DNA of 5,372 nucleotides from an uncultured Prevotellaceae bacterium (GTDB lineage Bacteria > Bacteroidota > Bacteroidia > Bacteroidales > Bacteroidaceae). Below are positions 1-5,372 of this stretch, piece by piece. Numbering within the stretch: position 1 is the stretch's first letter; every line of letters starts with the position of its first letter. A program made the position numbers and the translations under genes. The stretch lies in NCBI GenBank assembly GCA_937892315.1, contig CALAVF010000209.1, positions 1-5,372 on the forward strand, in the 5' to 3' direction. The notes beneath the pieces were generated by a model that was not told the DNA's origin, made no database searches, and worked only from the letters and a program-made list of their open reading frames with translations.

Positions 1-19
1 CAGAAGACGGCATACGAGA
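1..19. other. Illumina P7 adapter remnant (artificial)
   Basis: The first 19 bases, CAGAAGACGGCATACGAGA, match the Illumina P7 flow-cell primer/adapter exactly, lacking only its first four bases. They are not biological sequence. They fall inside an open frame of the DUF2264 gene and would add a false tail (SRMPSS) if translated. The family-typical motif GTFPVVGRSI ends right at the junction. The bases just inside the junction do not show the rest of a TruSeq adapter and index, so the join is probably an assembly artefact and not a simple read-through. Confidence 0.95.
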
Positions 20-952
20 AGGAATGCTTCGGCCCACTACAGGGAAGGTTCCTTCGGGCGAGATGAAGCGTTCCAAGATGACAGACCACTTCTGCATACG
101 CTTCCGAACCTCCTTCACACGATTGTTGGCGGTGTTGCGTTTGCCATCCTTTGCACGAATGAGGTAGCCATTGTTACCCTGACGGGCACTAATCATCTCC
201 AGACATTCCAAGTACATCGGTTGGATGACGAAAGAATTGTAGTAGTCGAAAGCAAACGAAGGACCATCTGAGTAGATGCCGTCGCCAATGTACCACTCTT
301 CCACCTTGCTCATGGCTGTCTTGATGCGGAAAGCATCATAATCGGCTCCCACATACATGAGGAAACTTTCCTCCATGCCGACGAAAAGGAACCAATTGGT
401 GTAAGGAGGGTCATAACGGCGTAAGCCCTTGATTTCCTTGATGTAAAGGTCTTTGGTCTCCTGTGGCAGCGGCACCCAAAGCGAGTCATAGCCACGATAG
501 AGACCTTCCACCACGTAGGCACCATCGACAAGGGTCTGACCTCCGTTTTCCCATCCCAAGCGGTCAGGCGATTGAGGGTCAACGGCGTTGATAATCGCCT
601 TGCGAGTCCACTCACGGAGTTGTTTCCGCTTGGCACTCTCAGCCGTTTCGTCATCAGGCAGGTTGAGCCACGGAGCCAGCCCCGCCAAAAGGCGACCAAA
701 AGCCTCCATGTATGCCACCTTCTTGTCGCGGTTGTCCCACGTAGGCGACAATTCCAAGTTTTTGTTGCCACCAGCGGTGTCCATCACTTGCTGAAGTTTG
801 CCCTCAGCCATGTTTTTCATCACGGGTTCTGCCATCTGATACATGATGTCCACCCACACTTCGCGGTCGGTCTTCTGCTTACCCTTGGGTGCAGCCGACA
901 TCGACATTGGCAGCACAAGCATTGCCAACAGAATGATTGTCAGTCGTTTCAT
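20..952 (-). CDS. DUF2264 domain-containing secreted protein, 3'-truncated by contig end
   Basis: The frame is open from an ATG at 952-950 to the adapter junction, giving 311 codons and no stop, so the C-terminus is missing. Residues 1-21 form a signal peptide: MKR, a hydrophobic core, then SMSA|A as a likely signal peptidase I site. The protein should therefore be periplasmic or surface-exposed. The rest resembles DUF2264 (PF10022). Visible family-like stretches include SPTWDNRDKKVAYMEAFGR (69-87), LAPWLNLPDDET (92-103), QLREWTRKAI (111-120), NAVDPQSPD (122-130), DPPYTNW (181-187), WYIGDGIYSDGP (220-231), FDYYNSFVI (235-243) and ISPEGTFPVVGRSI (297-310). DUF2264 proteins are predicted to have helical-barrel, glycosidase-like folds. 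I recall that some members are classed as beta-glucuronidases (GH154), but I cannot confirm that this protein is one. The gene starts 16 bp after the upstream lipoprotein stop, so the two are probably cotranscribed. The start is supported by the signal peptide; no Shine-Dalgarno sequence is seen, as is usual in Bacteroidetes. Confidence 0.88.
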
Positions 953-968
953 ATCGGTTTTAGGTTAA

Positions 969-1559
969 TTAGTTGTAACGTTCAAATTCTGTCACCAAGT
1001 TGCCGTTCATCAGCACAAGGCTGTCGGCGGTGAGTTGCATAATTTCGAAGGTATCGACAGCGGCAGGCCTCTCCTCGCCCAGTTTCTTGGGAGAGTGCAG
1101 CAGCAGAAGTCCATCCTTCACCTGCCATGAATCATAGTCAATCGCCATGTCGTAGGTGGAGGCACGACCGCCAGAGTTCAATTCGAGACTCTGTTCCCGC
1201 CCGTCCTGACCGCGTTGCGACCACAGGTGCTGCAAGGCGGTTAGGTTGACTGCCACCGAGGCGATGTTGTCGTCCTCTGTCACATTATATATCATCTCCA
1301 TTTCGTCGCCCACATGCACACCGCCCATCACGGCTTGACCGTTCACGGTGATATACAGCGTGTCACCATCGTCGTTGATAAACTCCAGCACGTTCATGCT
1401 CGTGCCGTCGCCAATGGTGCCATGTGCCTCAAAGATGCCAGGAATCTCATCCAGTGGCTGGATGTTCACCACTGGTTGCACCACAGGTTTCTTCTTCTCT
1501 TCGCAAGAAACGAACAGCAGCACAGCCATTGACATCAGAAGAATGCTTACTTTTCTCAT
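969..1559 (-). CDS. Putative lipoprotein with lipocalin-like C-terminal region
   Basis: This complete 196-residue protein carries a lipoprotein signal peptide: MRK, a hydrophobic stretch, then the lipobox-like FVSC with the modified cysteine at residue 19. The following residues are EEKKK. Acidic residues just after the cysteine recall the Bacteroidetes surface-lipoprotein export signal, but the lysines make this an imperfect match. A Pro/Val-rich linker (25-40) precedes a beta-rich region (41-108) with DDGDTLYITVNG and HVGDEMEMIY. A second region (112-196) has W113, GGRAST (130-135), YDSW (142-145), DGLLLL (149-154) and DTFEIMQLTADSLVLMNG (169-186). That last pattern resembles small Bacteroidales lipocalin-like lipoproteins such as Lipocalin_3. 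The ligand and function are unknown. A TAnnTTTGC promoter element lies 23 nt upstream of the ATG, making this the first gene of a likely operon with the DUF2264 gene. The start at 1559 is chosen because it gives a complete signal peptide. The gene is certain in my view; the fold assignment is tentative. Confidence 0.85.
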   Translation of the reverse strand: MRKVSILLMSMAVLLFVSCEEKKKPVVQPVVNIQPLDEIPGIFEAHGTIGDGTSMNVLEFINDDGDTLYITVNGQAVMGGVHVGDEMEMIYNVTEDDNIASVAVNLTALQHLWSQRGQDGREQSLELNSGGRASTYDMAIDYDSWQVKDGLLLLHSPKKLGEERPAAVDTFEIMQLTADSLVLMNGNLVTEFERYN

Positions 1560-1582
1560 GGTTCGCTTTTCTTAGTTGACAT

Positions 1583-1591
1583 GCAAAGATA
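1583..1591 (-). promoter_or_regulatory. Bacteroidetes-type -7 promoter element for the lipoprotein operon
   Basis: Read on the minus strand this is TATCTTTGC, a full match to the Bacteroides/Prevotella sigma-ABfr -7 consensus TAnnTTTGC. It ends 23 nt before the lipoprotein ATG at 1559, so transcription should start near 1577 and leave a short leader of about 20 nt. No exact -33 TTTG is present at the usual spacing; the closest is a TGTGG-like sequence around 1611-1616. The position in a gap downstream of a terminator supports the call. Confidence 0.65.
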
Positions 1592-1705
1592 ACACATAAT
1601 TTTCAGAATCCCCACACGTTTCCAGATTTGTTTTCGTCCAAAGCCTCACTTTTCCCTCTTTCATCCCTCGTTTTATCGTTTCACGGCTCATCAAAGACAA
1701 AAATC

Positions 1706-1733
1706 GTATCTGGTCGGAACACGATACCAGTAC
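1706..1733. repeat. Small hairpin, 8 bp with one bulge
   Basis: GTA-t-CTGGT (1706-1714) pairs with ACCAGTAC (1726-1733). This gives CTGGT/ACCAG and GTA/TAC stems separated by one bulged T (1709), around an 11-nt loop. An alternative pairing of GTATC (1706-1710) with GATAC (1723-1727) would compete. It lies immediately beside the larger palindrome at 1735-1792. No T-run follows on either strand, so it is not an obvious terminator. The function is unknown and a chance origin is possible. Confidence 0.4.
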
Positions 1734-1734
1734 A

Positions 1735-1792
1735 CGTATGAATTCATGTCGAGGGTTTGTATGAATACAATACCCGTACATGAATTGATACG
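1735..1792. repeat. Large imperfect palindrome, about 24 paired positions
   Basis: The two halves are inverted copies centred near 1763. CGTAT (1735-1739) pairs with ATACG (1788-1792), AATTCATGT (1741-1749) with ACATGAATT (1778-1786), GGGT (1753-1756) with ACCC (1772-1775), and TTGTAT (1757-1762) with ATACAA (1765-1770). Only a 2-base spacer separates the innermost arms, so the core TTGTATGAATACAA looks more like a DNA dyad (protein site or cruciform) than a simple RNA hairpin. A perfect 10-bp palindrome, ATGAATTCAT (1738-1747), sits within the left arm. No T-tract follows. It could be an operator, a small repeat element or part of an RNA; the sequence does not decide. Confidence 0.6.
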
Positions 1793-1820
1793 CAACGAGG
1801 GAACGACGTAGGGGGCACAA

Positions 1821-1861
1821 CAAAAAAGAAGTGCCTCCAACGGAAAAACCGCTGAAGGCAC
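1821..1861 (-). terminator. Rho-independent terminator of ddh
   Basis: On the minus strand, GTGCCTTCAGCGG (1861-1849) pairs with CCGTTGGAGGCAC (1843-1831) around a TTTTT loop. All 13 positions pair in minus-strand RNA if two G-U wobbles are allowed, whereas plus-strand RNA would have two A-C mismatches. A T-rich tract, TTCTTTTTTG (1830-1821), follows directly. The hairpin begins 31 nt after the ddh stop codon. Both pairing and T-tract show that it serves minus-strand transcription. Confidence 0.85.
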
Positions 1862-1892
1862 GACTGTTTTTTATCTCTCCATTCGATAAAAA

Positions 1893-2792
1893 TTACACAA
1901 GATGACGAATGAGTTCCTCCTTGTCACCATAGAGCATGTCGATGACAGGAATCTCAATCATGGTGTAAGCACCGGGCTGCTGCTTGAGTGAGGCACGAGC
2001 CACATTGACAAGCACCTGAGCCGTAAGAGCCGGGTTGTTAATCTTCATGTCGAACTCAAAGAGTTGGTTGTGCGTCTTGCCCGACACACCCTTGCGAACG
2101 AGGTTGACACCATGACCCACATCGTTGAGGGCATCAACAGATGGTACCTGCTGCACGTGCGTCTCGTCGTTGACGAAGTAAGGGTCTGCCTTGATGGCAG
2201 CCTCAACAGTCTTGAAATCGGCACCGTCTTCCAGTTCCACATACACCATACGGCGATGGATGCCTGTGCCAACAGGGATGGTCATGGAGAGAGCATCTTT
2301 CACGCCATCGATAGCACGAACAGCCACAGAGTGACCCATAGAGCGACCAGGACCGAAGTTGGTATAACTGATGCCCTTGGGGGCGAGGCTTTCCATGAGC
2401 GAACGCACGATAGAATCGGAGCCTGGGTCCCAACCTGCAGAGATGACGCTGACGGCATTGTTTGCCTTGGCTACAGCATCGAGGCTGCGACGGAGGTCAA
2501 CAATCTGGGTGTGGATGTCGAAAGAGTCCACGGTGTTGATGCCGAGGGCGAGGCACTGCTTCGCATACTCCTCCACCTTACGGGTAGGGGTGGCGAGGAT
2601 AGCAACCTGCACGTTCTGAAGTTCTTTGATGTCCTTTACTACGGGATAGTTGGCAAGTTCTGCGGGCTTGTTGAGGTCGCCGTTGCGACGAACCACACCC
2701 ACGCACTCCATGTCTTGCGACGCTTCAATCGCCTCGAGTGCATACTTGCCGATATTGCCATAACCAACGATGGCGACACGAACCTTTGCCAT
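1893..2792 (-). CDS. ddh: meso-diaminopimelate dehydrogenase
   Basis: This complete 299-residue enzyme (EC 1.4.1.16) is within the normal family length of about 300-325. It catalyses the reversible NADPH-dependent reductive amination of L-2-amino-6-oxopimelate (tetrahydrodipicolinate) to meso-diaminopimelate, a one-step route to the peptidoglycan cross-linking residue and lysine precursor. It is cytosolic. An N-terminal Rossmann domain begins [16 protein letters not shown], with the dinucleotide motif GYGNIG at 10-15. Further family motifs are VDSFDIH (88-94), [10 protein letters not shown] (118-127), [10 protein letters not shown] (146-155), [11 protein letters not shown] (177-187), GHG (226-228) and INNPALTAQ (251-259). 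By eye, W121/D122, R180 or R181, H227 and N253 appear to correspond to substrate-binding residues of the Corynebacterium glutamicum enzyme. The gene sits 69 bp downstream of secDF across a terminator and has its own terminator, so it is probably monocistronic. No Shine-Dalgarno sequence is visible; the leader before the ATG is A-rich. Confidence 0.95.
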   Translation of the reverse strand: MAKVRVAIVGYGNIGKYALEAIEASQDMECVGVVRRNGDLNKPAELANYPVVKDIKELQNVQVAILATPTRKVEEYAKQCLALGINTVDSFDIHTQIVDLRRSLDAVAKANNAVSVISAGWDPGSDSIVRSLMESLAPKGISYTNFGPGRSMGHSVAVRAIDGVKDALSMTIPVGTGIHRRMVYVELEDGADFKTVEAAIKADPYFVNDETHVQQVPSVDALNDVGHGVNLVRKGVSGKTHNQLFEFDMKINNPALTAQVLVNVARASLKQQPGAYTMIEIPVIDMLYGDKEELIRHLV

Positions 2793-2810
2793 AATTTTGT
2801 GTTGTTTTTA

Positions 2811-2843
2811 AGAAAGAAGGCAGCAACACAAAGTTGCTGCCTT
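2811..2843 (-). terminator. Rho-independent terminator after secDF
   Basis: AAGGCAGCAAC and GTTGCTGCCTT form a perfect 11-bp stem (2843-2833 with 2827-2817) around a 5-nt loop. On the minus strand it begins 18 nt after the secDF stop codon and is followed by a pyrimidine-rich tract, CTTTCT (2816-2811). The T-run is short, so termination may be partial and allow some read-through into ddh. On the plus strand there is no T-run (TTACATATT follows), which supports the minus-strand assignment. Confidence 0.78.
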
Positions 2844-2861
2844 ACATATTATAATAATGTA

Positions 2862-5340
2862 TTATGCTTTGGGAAGTTGTACAGTCTCTTCGCCTGCCTC
2901 CTTGATGCGAGCACCCATGACGAGGTAAGCAGTAGGAGCAGCAATGAAGAGTGACGAACTTGTACCGATGATGACACCCAGCATCATGGCGAATGCGAAG
3001 GCACGGATGCTATCGCCGCCAAGAACGAAGATGACAAGCAGCACAATGAACGTAGAAACAGATGTGTTGATGGTACGTGCGAGAGTGCTGTTCAAGGCAT
3101 CGTTGAAGATACGCTGACGGTCACGCTTCGGATAGTTCTTGAACACCTCACGGATACGGTCGAAGATAACCACCTTGTCGTTGATGGAGTAACCAATCAC
3201 CGTCAAGATTGCACCGATAAACGTCTGGTCAACCTCCAGCGAGAAGCCAATCCAACCGTAGCAGAGTGAGAACATACCGATAACGAGCACGGTATCGAGC
3301 GTCAAAGCCACGATAGAGCCTACAGAGTATGCCACATTGCGGAAACGGACAAGGATATAGACGAAGATGACTACGATGGCGAAGAGCACTGAAAGGATGG
3401 CGCCACGCAGAATGTCAGATGCGATGGCAGGACCCACTTTCTGAGAAGAAACGATAGAACCACCTGCACGGTTGTCGCGGTCGAGGAATGCCTCTTCTGA
3501 AACAGATGCATCAACCATGCCGCCGTCAACAAATGCCTGATAGAGCAGAGACTCGATGCGAGCATCAGCCTCAGAACTATTGTCGTTGATGTTGAAGTTG
3601 GTAGAAACACGGATGTTGTTGCCCTCTGTACCCAGTGCAATCACGGTCACGTTGATGGCTTCGTCATCCTTGTTGTTGGCTTCGAACTGCTTCACGATAG
3701 CAGCCTTCACGTTCTCTGGCTCTACCTGCTTCACAAACTCAACCTTGTAGTTGCGACCGCCCGTAAAGTCAATAGACTGGCTCAAGCCACGGATGGCGAA
3801 ACTGGCGAGGGCGATGAGCAGGAAGGCACCGAATGCGATGAATGACTTCTTGTAGTTACCCATGAAGTTGTACTTCGTGTCCTTCATCATGTTCTGAGAG
3901 AACTTGGTGGTGAAAGTCAAATCCTGCCACTTGCCACGGTTGAGGAAGTGCTCGTAAGCGATACGAGTCAACCAAACTGCGGTGAAGAATGAGCAGACGA
4001 TACCAATGATAAGAGTTGTTGCGAAACCCTTGATTGGACCTGTACCGAAGTTATAAAGGATAACACCCGTGAGGATGGTAGTCACGTTCGAGTCGAAGAT
4101 GGCCGAGAACGCATTGCTGTAACCTGCTGCCACAGCCGCGTTGATGTGCTTGCCCGAACGCATTTCTTCCTTGGTACGCTCGTAGATGAGCACGTTGGCA
4201 TCGACCGCCATACCGAGGGTCAGCACCATACCGGCAATACCAGACATGGTCAATGCTGCACCCAGCGAGGTGAGGATACCGAACGAGAAGAAGAAGTTGA
4301 GAATCAAGGCACAGTTAGCAACCATACCTTCACGCACACCGTACATGAGCACCATGTAGAGCATCAGCACGATGAAAGCGACAATACAAGAGATGAAACC
4401 TGCCTTAATGGACTGAGCACCGAGGGTTGGACCTACGATGTCCTCCTGAATGATGCTGGCAGGAGCAGGCATCTTACCTGACTGGAGCACGTTTGCCAAG
4501 TCCTTTGTTTCATTGACCGTGAAACTACCAGAAATCTGGGTGTTGCCACCATCAATCTTGTTCATGACGTTTGGAGCACTATAAACAAGGTTATCGAGCA
4601 CGATGGCAACGCAATGGTTCACGTTTGCCTCAGTCAAGGCAGCCCACTTACGAGCACCTTCTGTGTTCATCTTCATGCTGACAACAGGGTTGCCATACTG
4701 GTCGAAGTCATCCTTTGCCTCAGTCACAACCTCGCCCTCCAATGGAGCACGACCGTTCTGACCTGTGGTGCGGATAGCATAAAGTTCGAAAATCTTGCCT
4801 GCCTTATCCATCGACTTCACACCCCACTTGAGTGAGAGGTCTGCTGGGAAAATCTGTTTGGCAATCTCAGAACTGAGAAGTGCGTTGATTTCGGCTGTGT
4901 CAAGTGCTTGAGCAAGACCTACCATACAACCACGCTGAGCACCTGTTGGCTGGAGCATTGCAAAGAGAGGATTCTCCTTCTTTGCCTCCTCGCTTGCCTT
5001 GGAAGCCTTGGCGGAAGTGGCGGTAGCCTCAACATCCTTCACCTGAGCGAGCACACTGGCAGCGTTGCTGCTTGAGTCAGCCTTCTCTTCTGCGGGAGCG
5101 GCTTCTGCCTCAACAGAATCTGCAACCTCCTCAACCTTGCCACCATTGCGGAGAGCCGTGTTGAGTTGTGAGAGATAAGGGGCAACCTGCGGAGCATCGT
5201 AAGTCTCCCAGAACTCGAGGTTTGCACTACCCTGGAGGAGTTTACGCACACGCTCTGGCTCCTTGATACCAGGCAGTTCGACCATGATGCGTCCGCTCTG
5301 ACCTTCAATCTTCTGAATGTTAGGCTGAACCACACCGAAG
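2862..5340 (-). CDS. secDF: Protein translocase subunit SecDF (fused), 5'-truncated by contig end
   Basis: SecDF is the inner-membrane, ion-gradient-driven partner of SecYEG; it pulls exported proteins through on the periplasmic side. The visible part is 825 codons, beginning FGVVQPNIQK at the adapter junction. The GTG at 5333 is an internal valine and not a start. Numbering from that codon as 1, the SecD periplasmic domain covers about 1-308, interrupted by an Ala/Glu/Ser/Lys-rich segment (67-121). SecD membrane segments lie at about 310-457 with GMAVDANVLIYER (374-386). SecF begins with a membrane segment near 497-515, then a periplasmic domain (518-635) and membrane segments (640-805) with GYSINDKVVIFDR (714-726) and ARTINTS (752-758). 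D378, D719 and R753 match the Thermus thermophilus SecDF proton-path residues D340, D637 and R671, and the D719-R753 spacing of 34 is identical. Roughly 170-190 N-terminal residues, including the first membrane helix, appear to be missing compared with typical Bacteroidales SecDF of about 1000 residues. Confidence 0.96.
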
Positions 5341-5372
5341 AGATCGGAAGAGCGTCGTGTAGGGAAAGAGTG
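5341..5372. other. Illumina TruSeq universal adapter remnant (artificial)
   Basis: The last 32 bases, starting AGATCGGAAGAGC and ending GGGAAAGAGTG, are identical to the reverse complement of the Illumina universal (P5-side) adapter. They are not biological. The secDF reading frame stays open through them, which is why a gene caller would place a false start near the end. Genuine sequence ends at about 5340. Confidence 0.98.

Larger units (their letters stand above)
1560..1892. other. 333-bp intergenic region
   Basis: No convincing gene lies here. From right to left it holds the ddh terminator (1821-1861), a large imperfect palindrome (1735-1792), a smaller hairpin (1706-1733), a purine-rich stretch on the minus strand (about 1624-1680) with no recognised content, and the lipoprotein promoter (1583-1591). 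An 83-codon minus-strand frame (1572-1823) is rejected because it would start at TTG inside the terminator tract and resembles no family I know. Confidence 0.7.

Noticed and set aside
310..771. Minus-strand open frame of 153 codons
   Set aside because: It overlaps the DUF2264 coding frame in another phase and is Arg/Trp/Thr-rich with no recognisable motif. The DUF2264 frame explains this stretch, although it lacks a stop because the contig ends.
572..1033. Plus-strand open frame of 153 codons
   Set aside because: It is antisense to the DUF2264 and lipoprotein genes, is His/Cys/Arg-rich with no domain, and spans the boundary between two real genes.
1572..1823. Minus-strand open frame of 83 codons in the intergenic gap
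   Set aside because: It would start at TTG inside the T-tract of the ddh terminator, includes the palindromes and the lipoprotein promoter, and the protein resembles nothing I recognise.
1831..1876. ddh terminator acting as a bidirectional terminator for plus-strand transcripts
   Set aside because: A T-run (GACTGTTTTTTA) does follow on the plus strand, but the stem has two A-C mismatches in that orientation and no plus-strand gene exists in the window.
2064..2954. Plus-strand open frame of 296 codons opposite ddh
   Set aside because: It is antisense to a clear ddh gene, is rich in His, Arg and Asp as shadow frames are, shows no domain, and runs across the secDF terminator into the secDF 3' end.
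4146..4481. Plus-strand open frame of 111 codons opposite secDF
   Set aside because: It is antisense to conserved SecD membrane segments; its composition (His, Glu, Thr) is that of a shadow frame.
5331..5333. GTG as the secDF start codon
   Set aside because: The preceding codons (Phe-Gly) continue the conserved FGVVQPNIQ motif of SecD up to the adapter junction, so this GTG encodes an internal valine.

Overview
The window reads as a short metagenomic or draft-genome contig from a member of Bacteroidales, most likely Prevotellaceae. I base this on four things: a fused secDF gene, a 299-residue Bacteroidales-type meso-diaminopimelate dehydrogenase, a lipoprotein with a lipocalin-like C-terminus of the kind common in Bacteroides and Prevotella, and a Bacteroidetes-type -7 promoter element (TAnnTTTGC) without Shine-Dalgarno sequences. 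The assignment comes from recognising protein families by eye, not from a search.

Both ends are artificial. Positions 1-19 match the Illumina P7 adapter and 5341-5372 match the TruSeq universal adapter, so genuine sequence covers about 20-5340. Both terminal genes are cut at these junctions.

All four recognisable genes lie on the minus strand, so the transcriptional order runs from right to left. First is secDF (2862-5340, 5' end missing), an inner-membrane protein-export motor. It is followed by a perfect 11-bp hairpin terminator (2817-2843). Next is ddh (1893-2792), which makes meso-diaminopimelate for peptidoglycan and lysine and ends at a second hairpin terminator (1821-1861). A 333-bp non-coding gap follows (1560-1892), holding two further dyad structures and a good Bacteroidetes promoter. 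That promoter faces a probable two-gene operon: a secreted lipoprotein (969-1559), then, 16 bp further on, a secreted DUF2264 protein (20-952, 3' end missing).

secDF and ddh are housekeeping genes and appear to be separate transcription units. The lipoprotein and DUF2264 pair is the accessory-looking part: two exported proteins in one unit, plausibly concerned with envelope or glycan functions, although the sequence does not give a substrate. I see no mobile element, CRISPR array, tRNA or rRNA, and no convincing undescribed system. The least explained feature is the large imperfect palindrome at 1735-1792.
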